A stretch of 64,000 nucleotides of DNA from Chinchilla lanigera (GCF_000276665.1 NW_004955463.1:9377602-9441601), one strand, 5' to 3'. Positions 23,242 to 34,879 are shown, counted from the stretch's first letter. Notes: generated by a model from the letters alone, not told the origin. Numbers and translations: made by a program.

Positions 23242-23614
23242 AAGATGAGACAACAAGAGTATAATAAATATCACAGCTGTAATTTGTTTATGCTTTTAAG
23301 GAGACTGCGGCTATCTCTGGTATTATTTGGCAGTTACTCAAAGGAAATCTGTCCTTACCAGAGGCTCACTATCTCCACCCTTCTTGTCTTTAAGACACAG
23401 CTGGTGGATTACATTTTAGCTTTCTAATTATATTTCCTTTACTTGGACACTTGTGGTATGATAAACTGTAACTTTTTTCAACATTGTAAAGATGACTTTT
23501 CTTATTTTTAAAAATCTTACTTTAATCATTTCTTCTGAGATACCAGCTATTGACTCTTTGAAAGTAAAGTGTAAAAGTGTTTTCTAACTCTTCTTAAGGA
23601 TTGCTCTTTGTCAT
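23242..23614. other. Unassigned AT-rich sequence
   Basis: No recognised feature. Confidence 0.4.
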
Positions 23615-23835
23615 TGTTTCAGTGGACTTATGATGATACACCTGTATGTAGTTTTCTTACTATTACTCTTGCTGAGGTTTCAAAGTATTTCTTCAACCTA
23701 TATATGGTTTGATTTTTTTTTTCACTCAGATTTGAGAAACTCTTGGCCATTGCCTCTTCAAATATTGCTATGGCCCATTCTCCCTCCTGTTAACATGTGA
23801 CTGTAATTATACTTCTTTCAGACTGTTTTATTTTT
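23615..23835 (-). mobile_element. Old L1 fragment, first part
   Basis: On the plus strand tgctgaggtttcaaagtatt, ttgagaaactcttggccatt, gcctcttcaaatattgctat and acttctttcagactgtttta follow the reverse-complement order of an ancient L1 5' region often seen in mammals. It resumes at about 24412. Confidence 0.6.
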
Positions 23836-24411
23836 TTATTTTAAAGAAAAGAAAAATAAACAATAAGAACAATGGTATAAAATTTCAAAACAGCTGTTCC
23901 CTCCCTTTGAGTAATTTTTTCTCGTTAAAATAAAAAAATTCAAAACAAGCTTGTAGGAGAGTAACAATGTTAGTACATTGCATATTGTTATCTTTAAAGT
24001 AATTGCTCATAATACAAGATAAAGGCATGAAAAATTGATCAAGCAATATAGACACAAACCTTTCCTTTCAATAAACCAATAGCAGTTAGTAGTAAAACTA
24101 TCTTATCTATCATTCATATATATATATACATATATGTATATATGTATATATATATTTCTTTTTCCCTTCCTTCTTTTCTCCTTTCCTCCATTCCAGTTTC
24201 TCTTTCCTTTTGAACATTTTCTTCCCATTTCACAATATTTATTATACAATTTGGGTCTTATTTACTCATTCAGCTTCTTACACTAGGGAGACAATACAAT
24301 ATTTACACATGCAAGATGGATTTATTTCACTTAGAAGTATGGACTAAAGTTGTTTTAATCTCCCACATTCTGATTATGTACTTTTTGGATTTTTCATTTC
24401 TTCCTTTCTGA
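23836..24411. other. Insertion within old L1; unassigned with (TA)n core
   Basis: About 575 bases separate two parts of one L1 fragment. It contains A-rich sequence, the TA/TATG microsatellite at 24113-24160 and a pyrimidine-rich stretch at 24160-24215. It may be another L1 3' UTR, but I cannot show it. Confidence 0.35.
24113..24160. repeat. Simple repeat (TA)n/(TATG)n
   Basis: About 48 bases of alternating TA with periodic tatgta units. Confidence 0.85.
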
Positions 24412-24640
24412 AGAATATTTTCTTCCTGACTGGTCTTCCAGGTTATTAACTCACTCTTTTGCCATTTCTTTTCTGATGCCAAGCCCATCAATCAGTTCCT
24501 TAACAAATATTATTTTATTTTCCAATTTTTGAATATCAGTTGCTTTTCAATTATTCTTGTTCTATGATAAAATTTTCCATTTTGTCATCTACATTACTAA
24601 TCACTAATCATAATTACTTTAATGTTCACATCTAATCACT
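24412..24640 (-). mobile_element. Old L1 fragment, second part
   Basis: gtcttccaggttattaactc, cttttgccatttcttttctg, gcccatcaatcagttcctta and tgaatatcagttgcttttca continue the L1 order from 23835. Confidence 0.55.
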
Positions 24641-25664
24641 CTAATAACTATCAGCTATCAGTCTTACATTATGTTTTTACCTTAGTCAGTTTGGTTTGCC
24701 AAGTAAGTTTTCACTGAATATGCATTTTGATAACATTTTATTAAATGATACATTGAACGACACTGTGGTATAAGAAGCACAGAGTTTGTGGTATGTGTTA
24801 TTAACTTCCAGAGAGAGTTAATGTTAATTTTGGACAAAAAATTAGAGTAGGACCCTCATTTAATCCACTTGGGAACAAAACTCATTCAAGTCTATATTTC
24901 AGTTTTTGAAAGAAAAGTCTTACATATTTTTAGTTTTCCATTACTCCTAGGATGTAGACATTCAGAGTTTTCACTGAGAGTTTGAAGTGTTTATAAGGAC
25001 CTTGAACTCCAGACTACCTAGTGCTATGAGGCTGAAAAGTCTGCTTAGCAATGTAGCTTTTCAGCCTTTGATGTTTTATAAATAGACAAATAATTTGGTA
25101 GGGAAAAGCAATGTAGAATACCAAACTTATCCTTCTTATTTCTCTTCACTCCACAGTCTTGGATCATCAAAGCTTCATATTGGTAATTCCTAAACTCCAG
25201 TACATACCCATGAGACAAAGGAATACTCTATTAGCTTTTTCACCTTTCAGCTACCACTCCAGACAGCTTAGGACTCACAAGTGAGAAGCATAATGGCATC
25301 ATATGATGTACTTGCCTCAATCAATTCCCTTCTGAGATCTTAGCCACACAAAACCTGGCTTCACACATGGTTCTCTGACACCTTCAGATTGACCTTCTTT
25401 TGTGTTTTATCCAGATTTTTTAGCTGTTCCCTGAATAAGGGATGTTTGACTATAAACTAGTTAATCACAGCCACAAGCTGTATTTTTCATATAAGAGTAT
25501 GAAAAATGGCTGTATTTTGTGTATACTTCAAAGGCTCCCATTAATGGATATACATGGAAGGGTGCTCTTCATGCCAACTGAAGTGTGAGAGGTGAAATAA
25601 GAGTCATACTGAGGCTTTGGCCACAAAGTCATGAGAAGAAGGCTTGGCAGCAGAGTATCAGGAG
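24641..25664. other. Unassigned AT-rich sequence
   Basis: No recognised feature. Confidence 0.4.
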
Positions 25665-25700
25665 TAAATGTTGAGGTTTTATTGATTCATATATATATAT

Positions 25701-25800
25701 NNNNNNNNNNNNNNNNNNNNNNNNNNNNNNNNNNNNNNNNNNNNNNNNNNNNNNNNNNNNNNNNNNNNNNNNNNNNNNNNNNNNNNNNNNNNNNNNNNNN
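25701..25800. other. Assembly gap, 100 N
   Basis: Exactly 100 N, the usual placeholder for a gap of unknown size. It is bounded on the left by a TA run and on the right by an ID element. The two open frames spanning it are artefacts. Confidence 0.98.
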
Positions 25801-25865
25801 AACCGAACCCACAACCTTGCGCTTGCCAGGCAGGCGCTTTGCCGCTGAGCTAAATCCCCAGCCCC
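25801..25865 (-). mobile_element. ID-type SINE, head only visible
   Basis: Minus strand reads ggggctggggatttagctca, then agcggcaaagcgcctgcc, then gggttcggtt. These are clear tRNA-type A and B boxes and it is the best preserved ID in the window. The tail is hidden in the gap. ttgattcatatat flanks it on both sides (25682-25694 and 25866-25878), so it inserted into the composite insertion. Confidence 0.85.
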
Positions 25866-25984
25866 TTGATTCATATATTTAAATATTCAGCATACAAGAT
25901 TTTCATCTAAATTTTCTAACAAACAAAAACCCAATTTTAAATGTTGAGGTTGTTAAAAAATAAACAGAAGATATCTAGTAGGCT

Positions 25985-26400
25985 TTCTAAAGCTCAGAGA
26001 ACAGATAGCATCTAGAGATATAAATTTGGAAATCATTAGCGTGCAGATGTCATAACGAGGACAGTAGGTGATGTCACCAAATATAAGGGTCTAGGAATGA
26101 CGTGGGATACAACTACACAATAAGTCTTAGGAACACTGACGTTCGTATACACACCAGAGATGAGGAGAAACTATCCCAGGAAAGATCAAAGAAGACCAAA
26201 GAAAAGTAAGGTGTCCTGGAACCCAAAGAGAAGAGATCATCCAGGAAAAGGGTTATAGATAGTTCATCAAAGACTTCTGAGAGATGAAACATGATGCCTG
26301 CACACTGACCCAAGTCAGCACATGGGGTCACTGGTACTTTATTACAGTGGAGGGGTAGGAAGGAAGTCTGAGTGCAATGGCTTCAAGGTCAATGGGAGTA
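25985..26400 (+). repeat. Ancient mammalian interspersed repeat fragment
   Basis: gagatataaatttggaaatc, attagcgtgcagatgtcata, ggtgtcctggaacccaaaga, and ttctgagagatgaaacatga follow the order of the same ancient family as 44760-45480, further downstream in its consensus. A 72-codon minus frame overlaps by chance. Confidence 0.55.
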
Positions 26401-27639
26401 GACTCTTTTAACATCCAAAATCAGTTGCATCAGGGAATTCATTCCTGTTGTCTCTTTAAGGGAGATTTCCAGCACAATATCTCATCTAAAATTCTAAAAT
26501 TCATGAATTTTTGAAAAAGAGTAACATGATTTCTATATTCTCCAGTCCCTGCTTCCTTAAATATACTTCCTTCAATGTTATCTTCAGGATCTATTCATGA
26601 TTGGAGACCATTTTTGCCCTAAATATAGTTTATAATCACTTGTAAGACCTGAATATTTTATATGCTCTCCACACACCCCAAACTGTCATCTGGAGCCCTT
26701 CACCAATGTTACACAGTGATGACAACATAAGTAACTTCTAGAACATGTACTACAACAAGTACTTGCTCCCAAGGGTCTTCTGCAGCTGCCTTGGCTTTCT
26801 TAATACTGGAACTGAAATCTTTCCATGGATAATTCAGCCAAAATTCAAGGATATCTCTGAAATGAGGATAGAACATCCTGAGGAAATGCACAGAAAATCC
26901 CCCCTCTCTCTGTCACACACACACTTACATACACACGCTCTTAGTGATCATTTCTCAATTTGTAGAATCTATCCTGTACATGCTTCAGATCTCAGGAACA
27001 TGTAAAGAAGAATTCTTGCAGCATTCTTGGAAGGAGAGGGTTATCCTTACATCCAACAAGACTGACAAATGTATTATGTTCATCTCTTTCTCCTCTAGGC
27101 AAAAGTAATTTTCTTAGAAACATTAAATTAGGATGACAAACTCAGTGATTTATTTTTATGTTCACCCATCTTTAGTTCTCACTCTCTCTTCCTCTCTCTC
27201 AATCTTAGAACTCAGCTATGAAGATAAATTCCCAGGATACCACCAACATTAATTCTCCTGCTAAACATCCCAGTCATTATTTTTAATTTATTTGGGGCTC
27301 CAGATTACTTTAGAAGACAGAACGCAGAGCAGTATTTACCCTGTCTCCAACGAAAGATGCCACTGATGTGACCACCCTCCTTCACCACCATATGTGGTTA
27401 TGATGTGGAGTATTATTCAGGATGTGCTAACACTGGAATTAACACCCCCAAAATCATATAATTAGTTTCCTTGCTTACGTTAAAAAATAAATTTAGACAC
27501 GTTAAAGTTTTAATACCTTTAGCTGAACATCTAGGGCTTTGTGAATTAGGTAGCGTCAGGCAGCAGAGTTTAGCACTCCTCCAGCAGACAGAGAGCAAGA
27601 GGTGATTTTTGAGAGGTGTTCACAAAAGAAGACCAAGAC
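26401..27639. other. Unassigned sequence
   Basis: No named repeat. A short (CA)-rich stretch lies near 26916-26940. Confidence 0.4.
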
Positions 27640-27834
27640 ACAGGGCTGTAATCCTAGCTACTCTGGACACTGAGGGAGGAAGATCACAAGTTTGAGACCA
27701 GTCTGGATAATTTACTGAGATGGTGTCTGAAAATTTTAAGGGATGGGGGATATAGTTCAGTAGTAGAGTGCTTGCCTTGCATGTATGAGGCCCTGAATGA
27801 AGTTTCCAGTACATACATACACACATACATACAT
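27640..27834 (+). mobile_element. B1-dID composite SINE
   Basis: A 5'-truncated B1 body (ctgtaatcctagctactctg, agaccagtctggataattta) is joined at about 27739 to an ID-like unit (gggatgggggatatagttca, tagagtgcttgccttgcatg). It ends in a (CATA)n tail. Confidence 0.8.
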
Positions 27835-28609
27835 GAAAATAGAGTTGGTTAAAACAGAGAGTCCTAGTTAGAGGTTAGCTGGTAGTTTCTGATTGACTAA
27901 GCCTAAATTTCACTTTATTATTTACACTAAATTGGGTTTTGTTTTGTTTACATAGGATCCCAAGGCCCAGTGATCACCTCTCAATTGTGTCTCAATCTCA
28001 GCCTCCTGATAATTCCTTTTAACACTATATAAACCCCAAGGTGTTCTTCTGAGCAGCTATCCCCCAACAGCACCTCAAGAACCTGGGATCCCCCCATCAT
28101 GGAGTTTCCAGTCCTCCTAACATCTTCCAATCCTCATCCATCAAACAAAGGGATGAGGGACTTCTGCTTGCACAAAGGGTTTTCATAGCCAGTCCTGGTA
28201 ATAGCATGTATCACTTCCACAGCACATCCTGGAGCAGTAGCTGGACTTGCAATCTTAATTTGATTTCAAGGGAGTTGAAGAAAGGCAGTGCTCTTTGTGT
28301 TCATGAAGAAGAAATATAATTTCTGGATCTCTAGCCTATCTCTGTCACTTCCTTCTGGCCACCAAATTTTCAGCTCACACACTTCCTCATCTCCTGAACA
28401 AATGGGAAGAGCTGAGAAGCCAAGAGACCACAGCAGATGACCAGATGTAAGAACAGAAGATTGATCAAATCATTAAAGGGATAAAAAAAATAATAATTTA
28501 AAAGAACATTAGAGACCATACATAGTGTCACTAGGCAGGAATTCACCAATGGATATTATACTGCAAATTATTGTCATCACATAAGTTGCTCTGATTACCA
28601 CATATTCGT
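27835..28609. other. Unassigned sequence
   Basis: No recognised repeat or coding signal. Confidence 0.4.
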
Positions 28610-28765
28610 TGAAGATAACAATATGTAGTATAACAACCACTGTTAGTCTCTATCACTTGGTTTGAAACCCTGTATCATTTTAATGTCCTTGCTTTGTGAC
28701 GTTTGTATTTTGTTATTGTTCTTTTTCCTTGTCCTATTTGCTTAAAAATAAAATTAAATAAATAA
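28610..28765 (+). repeat. Unrecognised dispersed repeat, copy C
   Basis: gaagataacaatatgtagta, taacaaccactgttagtctc, gaaaccctgtatcattttaa and a terminal taaaaataaaattaaataa match copy B at 23091 over its whole length. Confidence 0.55.
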
Positions 28766-28859
28766 GTAAATAAATAGAGCTATCTTGCCAAAAAAGAGAG
28801 AGAGAGACCACAGCAATACTGAATTCTGAATACTGAAAACTGAAAGTGTGACGAACCCT

Positions 28860-29070
28860 GGAATAGCAGTAGAGAAAGTCATTTGATTTGGTTTTTCTGA
28901 GGCTGCCCAGGAGAAACCTTCTTCCCCACTCTCCTCTGTCTCTAGGCTCTATCCTCCGGGAGCGCCGCTTGCCTCTGACCCCTCTTGGCCACACGTGAAG
29001 TGGGAGAGGAAAGTCAGCTTTGGGGATTCTGAAAGCCAGCCTCGTGCGTATGGAAGTGTGGAGTTTTAGT
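28860..29070. other. Local GC- and CpG-richer unique segment
   Basis: 28950-29050 holds several CpG (ctccgggagcgccgcttgc, cctcgtgcgtatgg) in an otherwise CpG-poor window. A 120-codon minus frame (28734-29096) spans it and is basic in the middle, with no recognised domain. There is no TATA or polyadenylation context I can tie to it. Confidence 0.3.
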
Positions 29071-29439
29071 GGTTGTTTAACCTCTGAAAGGATCAAAACT
29101 GGGTTTCTGTCTGTTTTCTCAGTTCAGGATTTACGTGAAAATTAAAATTCCTCAAAAGCTTAATATTCAGAAGGGGGGGTATTAATCTGCTTCCCAGTAG
29201 CTGTATTTGCCAGAACCCACATTCAAAGATTTTTCCTAGATATAATTCTCAAATGCTATGTTTTATTTCTCTACTTCTTTGTCACCATGCTAACTTCTTT
29301 CAATATAATAACAGCTACCTTGATGCTAGAACTTCTGAATGTGAATATCCCATCCTGAAGCTGATTGTGTGTGTGAAGCATTTTACTCACCTGAAAAGAT
29401 TTACTGGGCTATTCATGCTTACAGCTTTTTGTTAGTTCC
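29071..29439. other. Unassigned sequence
   Basis: No recognised feature. Confidence 0.4.
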
Positions 29440-29540
29440 TTCCTTTTCTTTTTCTTTCTCTTTTTTCTCTTTCATTTTCTCTCTTTTCTTTCTTTCCTTT
29501 TTCCTCCATTTTTTCCTTCCTTCTGCGCTTTCTCACTTTT
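29440..29540. repeat. Polypyrimidine (T/C) tract
   Basis: About 100 bases nearly all T and C. The 93-codon frame over it (runs of F and S) is a consequence of composition. Confidence 0.85.
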
Positions 29541-30479
29541 TAGTTCCATTTCTCACTACTTACATTCTACAAACAGCTGGTGTTTTCAATGCTGCAAAAG
29601 CTGAATGTCCAGATTATTTCTACTCCCTTTCATCTATGCTTGCAAACTAGCCAATTTTTCCATGTTTTTTCTAAATATAGCCAATAAAAACACACTATTA
29701 AAGAGAGTTTCTCATTTCTTCTGCAGTTCAGTTTCCATAGGTACATGTTTTACCTTCCAAGTGTTCATATGAAAATGTTTTATCATGTTTTGCCACTGCG
29801 TGACAAGATTACTATCTTTTCTAGTAATCCATTATAGTTTCCTTACTGATCATGAGCCATTTACCAAACTGCACATATTTTTAATGAAAAACTTCATAAA
29901 AATTTCCACAAATTTTTTATGAAAGCAGCACACTTCTACATGCAAATGTCTTCATTTGTACAACCTAACTGTGTACAAATGACCCAACATCTTCTAGGCT
30001 TCATGAAACAAATGCACTTTTAGTTCAAATCTAATGCAAATACCTGGTATGGTTATTCTCTTAAGTGATTGCTCTGCAAGCTGTAACATCGTGACTCAAT
30101 GTTGTTATCTCATGGCTTTGCCATTGTACAAATTCTAAAATAATCCAGATAGCAGATAAGCAGGTAAGAAAAGTATAACAAGAGATTTTTATGACCATGC
30201 CTAACAGCGATACATGTAAATTCTGCACAGTTTCTTTTATCAGAAACCCATCTCAGCATCTTAACACAAAAGAAAGCCTGGAAATAAAGTCATCCCATGT
30301 GCTTAGGACTAGGAAACAGGATTTTTAGCATCCAGCCAGCATTAGAGTAAATGCAGCTAGAACTACAGATTACCCTAATATTGGTAATCGATACTCATCC
30401 AAGTCTAAAAGATATTTAACAGACATATGGCAAACTCAGCTGAAGCTCCGAAAATCTACTTTGTTAATACGTCAGCTAA
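29541..30479. other. Unassigned AT-rich sequence
   Basis: No recognised feature. Confidence 0.4.
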
Positions 30480-30700
30480 CAAGAATTGAAAATTTACTGT
30501 TTGCCACCCATTCTGCCAATTGTTTTATAACTATTAAAGCATTAGTTCTGAAAATAATCCTGTGAAGTTGCTAGTATCATACCCATCAGTCAGATGAGGA
30601 AACTGATACACAAATGAGTTTTAAAATCTTGCCAAAGATCTAGTTAGAAAAAGGCAGAAGGAGAATTTGATTCCATGCAGGTCTGGTCCTAAAGCATGGA
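30480..30700 (-). repeat. MIR SINE remnant
   Basis: On the plus strand cagatgaggaaactgataca, gccaaagatctagttag and tttgattccatgcaggtctg are the reverse-complement MIR landmarks in order. Confidence 0.65.
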
Positions 30701-31435
30701 CTCACACATTCAGACTTTCTGATTTCTTTATGAATGTTTTCAGATGACTAGATTTACATGCTGTTATCTAATGGCATATTCACCTTTCACTTCCCCTTCA
30801 CAGAGAGCCATTTTTAGTCTTGTCTGTCAACTAATTCAGATCCCTTTGGTGGCCTACACTTAATTCGTTCCTATACTATCCCATACCTGTGTTCGTACAA
30901 ATTTTGGGAGATTCTCATTGAGGTTATAGAATGACAAGGAATGAGGAGAAAAGATAAATATGAGAAATATATTTAATTAAGGCTGGCTAGGAGGCCAAGA
31001 CTGTGTGTACCTCCACCTTCACAGGGCTTCGGACAAGGTTCTATATGTAAAATATTTAGAAGCCATAAATTAAGCTAAAAAGCATTAAGTTCAAATACAT
31101 TTCATCCTCCTACCTTAAAAATATAATAATCCAGTAATGCTAGGTTGAATTTAGAATTATAAGACTCAAAAATTCCATTCCAGAAAATCATAGCTTGGTC
31201 AGGAACTAAGCCCACAAGCCCTTTCTTTCTTCTTTTTACCCCATGTGGCTCTACCTGATAAAGCAGGGTCCTCTCAGACACACAGGAAGTCACCTCAGGG
31301 TATATATAGAAAATCACTTCTGCTACAATCAAGAGGGTGATCTAACAGTGGTGATAAACCAATACCATGCGTGTTTTGTTTTTCTTTTACAACAAGAGAT
31401 GTTAATGTATGAGTTATGCTTTTTTTTTTTTTAAC
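30701..31435. other. Unassigned sequence
   Basis: No recognised feature; a T run of 12 lies near 31422. Confidence 0.4.
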
Positions 31436-31546
31436 CTCAGTATTCAGGTTTAATTGCAGGGTTGGCAATTTCTGATAAATAAGTAGATTTTCAGTTGCAG
31501 TTTGGGGACTCATGTCTAAAAGTTTTGCCATCACTGATCTAAAAGA
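31436..31546. repeat. Ancient repeat fragment shared with 60223-60335
   Basis: Starts cctcagtattcaggtttaat and ends gccatcactgatctaaaag. The 60223 copy starts cctcaatattcaggtttaat and ends accatcattgttctagagg. Probably an ancient DNA-transposon fragment; I do not recall the name. Confidence 0.5.
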
Positions 31547-32119
31547 AGCAGTCTGGACAAGAAGCTACTGCAGGCTGTTGAAGTAAAAGGTCCTAGGCCA
31601 TACGTATCCCAAATGCAGCCTGGGTTAAGAGCAGGGGTCCCAGGTGGGCACATCCTGTGGCCCCACAGAGCCTTCACACAATGGGGAATGGCACAGCCAC
31701 TTGGATTATAAGAAAGCCTTGCTGAGGAGCAGCACTGTAAGCCCTAATTTTTAATTCTAGCCAATCTGGAGCAACCGATCAGATTTACCCTTTGACCTCC
31801 AGCAGGCAACTTAAATTACTAAGTGTTTAAAGGAAGTTCTTCAGGCATAAAGGATGAAGAATGCCAGAAACAACAAACATGTGTCAAATACAAAATATAT
31901 TTTTCTCATTTTTAACATCTTTAAAATATAATTGACTGTTTAAAGATATACCCTGAGAAGACAAATCTACAGAATGTTGCATGGTTTCCATTAATATCAA
32001 AACAGATTTTGAAACACAAACTATTAGCAGGCATAAAGAAAAATATTTCATAACAAAGGTGCCATTTCACCCAGAGACATAATAATACCAAAGTTTCACA
32101 CACCTAATAACAGAGCTTC
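31547..32119. other. Unassigned sequence
   Basis: No recognised feature. Confidence 0.4.
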
Positions 32120-32553
32120 AAAATATCTGAAAAAAATTGACAGGACTAAAAGAAAAATGAAAGTAAAACAGAAACAGAAAGAAGCATGTTCACAATTATG
32201 GTGGGAGGCTGCACATTCCCCTGTCATTAACTGATAGACAAGCAGATGCACTGCCAGCAAGGAAATAAAACACTTAAATAACCACTTCTACCAACATGAC
32301 CTAAACAGCATTTATGAAACACTCTAAAAAATAGAGAAGAGTACAGATTTTTTTCCACGAAAATGGAACATTTAGCAAAATAGACCATATGCTATGTCAT
32401 AAAACAAGTCTCAAATAATTTCAAAAGATTGAAATCATACCAATAATGCTCTCCTGCCATAACACAATTAAGCTAAAAACCACTAACAGAAAGATATCTG
32501 GAAAATCCGTCAAACACAAGGAAATTAAACAACAAATCTATGAATAACACATG
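32120..32553 (+). mobile_element. Old L1 ORF2 fragment (endonuclease-to-RT linker region)
   Basis: aaatggaacatttagcaaaa, tagaccatatgctatgtcat, caagtctcaaataatttcaa and aacagaaagatatctggaaa are standard mammalian L1 ORF2 landmarks. Stops and frameshifts are frequent. It is cut by the LTR at 32554 and resumes at about 32910. Confidence 0.8.
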
Positions 32554-32905
32554 TGTTATGGCTTAGATCTAAAATGCCCCCCAAAACCTCATGAGTTTGG
32601 AAGATGAATGGATTAGAGGGTATAGTAGCTAGCTTGCTGTTAGAAAGTAGGTTCTAGCGGGAGGAACTGGGTCAGTGGGGTGTGGCCTGGAAGGATATAT
32701 CTTTTTTCCTAGCTCCTCATTTCTCTCTCTACTTCTTGGTCACCATGAGGTAAGCAGCTTTCCTTCACAGGATCTTTCCACCATGCCTTCCTGTCTTGGA
32801 GCCAGCTCTGATAATGCACTGAAAATGTGAGACAAAATAAACTCTTCCCTCCTTAAATTGTGGGTATTGGGTATTTTTCCCCAAAATGAAACAGTGACTA
32901 AAACA
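32554..32905 (+). mobile_element. Solo MaLR LTR inserted in L1
   Basis: Starts tgttatggcttagatctaaa, has aaacctcatgagtttgga, gggtgtggcctggaag-like and tgccttcctgtcttggagcc blocks, aataaa near 32837, and ends gtgactaaaaca. L1 sequence flanks it on both sides; the duplicated target is approximately acatg/acaga (degenerate). Confidence 0.8.
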
Positions 32906-34235
32906 AGACAGATCAGGGGAAAAAAAATCATAAAGTACATTAGAAAATATTTTAAATGACTAAAATGTAAAACATCAAAATTTCTGGGATGGAACTAAGG
33001 CAATATTCATACAGACCATTTGGCATTAAATATTTATAATAAGAAAGTTTCAAATCAATTATATAAGATTTCATTTTTGAAAAACTAGAAAAAGAAGAGC
33101 AAGTTAAACCACATAAATTAAAGGAACAGAGTAGATAACAAAAATAGGACAACACACCTTTTGTCACTTGATTTTTGACAAAAGTACCAAGGTAATTCAA
33201 TTTGGAAAAGAGTATCTTTTCATCAAATGGTGTTTAAATAATTGAATATCTATAAAAAAATTAACTTTGATACTTATCATCCCTCATGTATAAATAAATC
33301 AAGGATATAAGTGTTAGAGTTAAATTATAAAACATCTAGAAGAAAATATAGATGAAAATCTTGTATGCTGAATTTTTAAATATATGAATCAATAAAACCA
33401 TAAATCAATAAAACTTATAATATAAATCAATAAAACTAACAAACAAAAACCCAATTTTAAAAAAGGAAATGATTTCAACAGACATGTCATCAAAGAAGAA
33501 AGAAATATATAAATGAAAAGATGGTTAACCTCATTAACCATCAGGGAAATGAAAACTATAAACTGTTACCATTGTATTTGCACTGGAATGGCTAAAAGTA
33601 AAACAGGCTGAGAATTAAGTGCTGGAAAGCATGTGTAGCTATGGGGATTGCTGTTGGGAATACAAAATGGTATAATCACTTTGGAAAACAGTGGCTTTTT
33701 AAAATTAAAATTAATGATCCACTCATCATGAGACTCCAATATCGTACTTTTATCTCGGGAAAAATGAAAAAAACATATGTCTACACAAAGATTTGTGTTC
33801 AAATGGTTATAGACGTTTTATTTATAATCACTAAAACCTGGAAACCACACAAATGTCCGTTCCCTAATCTTTACATAATAATGGTGTACTACTCAGTTAT
33901 AAAAAAGAACAAACTATTGATATGAAACAATAAAGATGAATTCATGATTAGCCCAAGTAAATAAAAAATTAGAAATATAAAACTACTGCACATTCTTCAC
34001 TGATACATAATTTTAGAACAATAAAACTATAATGATAGAAAGATTAATATTTACCAAAATCCAAGAGTACAGACTGATTCCAAAGAGACCTTAGGACACT
34101 CTTTAGGATGATGGAAATGTTCTATAACATGATTTTAGATATGACTTCATGACTCTATATATCCATTAAAAATATCACATTGTACTCATATAAGTAATAC
34201 ATATTATCAAGTATAAATTAAAATCAATGTAAATG
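32906..34235 (+). mobile_element. Old L1 ORF2 remainder and 3' end
   Basis: Continues with gtacattagaaaatatttta, aatttctgggatggaactaa and aaactagaaaaagaagagca, then jumps at about 33140 to the later region (tcacttgatttttgacaaaa, catcaaatggtgtttaaata, gaatggctaaaagtaaaaca, gggaatacaaaatggtataa) and the 3' UTR to tatcacattgtactcatata. Internal deletion and decay are heavy. The AT-rich part 33361-33436 is not standard L1 and is the source-like segment for the insertion at 25665. Confidence 0.7.
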
Positions 34236-34724
34236 ATTTTGAAAAATGTGAAATTCAAAATAGGGAACCCTTTTATCTCAGTCTAAAGGCAATAATGAAA
34301 ACCATGTAAACTAGTAAAAGAAACTAAACAAAGTGAAGAGAGACTCTGATCACTGTGTTAATAGAAGCCAACAATCACCACCACACATAAAACACTCTAA
34401 TACTTAATAGGAATCCTTATGTGTGATGTAGTCTTCTAAATATCTTCATCTAACTCTTTTAACTTGGTAACATTCCCAGTAGTGACTCGAGTCGTCTAAT
34501 GAATACAGGGGCAGAACTGAATGTAGCATACTGAATGAAGGTAAGGGGAACTTATGGTCGTATGTTAAAGTACATGTGGAAATATTAGAAGAAGGTATCA
34601 AAGCCAGACTGCTATACTGTAAGAATGAATCAGGAGATGTGAGATAGCAGTGACAAAGAATGTAGACTGTTCCCTTAAGAAGTTGGCTGTAAAGAAAAGA
34701 AATGGTACAGGGTTATGGTTAAGA
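34236..34724. other. Unassigned sequence
   Basis: 34390-34500 may be a very weak MIR on the minus strand; the rest is unrecognised. Confidence 0.3.
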
Positions 34725-34835
34725 TCCAGGAGCTATGTACATGCCTATATTCCCAACATTCAGCAGGTTGGGTTATAATGACCATGAGTTCAAGCCGGCC
34801 TGGGGTACATAGTAAGACCCTGTCTCAAACAAACT
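34725..34835 (+). mobile_element. B1 SINE, diverged
   Basis: ttcccaacattcagcaggtt, gagttcaagccggcctgggg, acatagtaagaccctgtctc. The body is shortened and has no long A tail. Confidence 0.7.
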
Positions 34836-34879
34836 AATATAATTACAGTTGAAGGGAAGTTTTATATTTTAGATTGAAA

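Larger units (their letters stand above)
25665..25951 (+). mobile_element. Small composite retro-insertion with 14-bp target duplication
   Basis: taaatgttgaggtt occurs exactly at 25665-25678 and 25938-25951. Between them, ignoring a later ID element, lie an inverted block (25679-25694 plus 25866-25917) matching 33341-33398 (50 of 52 bases in the right part) and directly after it a direct block (25916-25940) matching about 33436-33460 (26 of 27). The left junction shares ggtt with the duplication. The target sits at gt/aaat, close to the L1 endonuclease site. This is a twin-priming signature on RNA from an already decayed L1 locus. Confidence 0.7.

Noticed and set aside
25629..25882. Frames of 81-83 codons including unknown residues
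   Set aside because: They span the 100-N gap and are artefacts.
28734..29096. 120-codon minus frame over the CpG-richer patch
   Set aside because: Starts and ends in unrelated AT-rich and repeat sequence and shows no recognised motif; kept only as a compositional observation.
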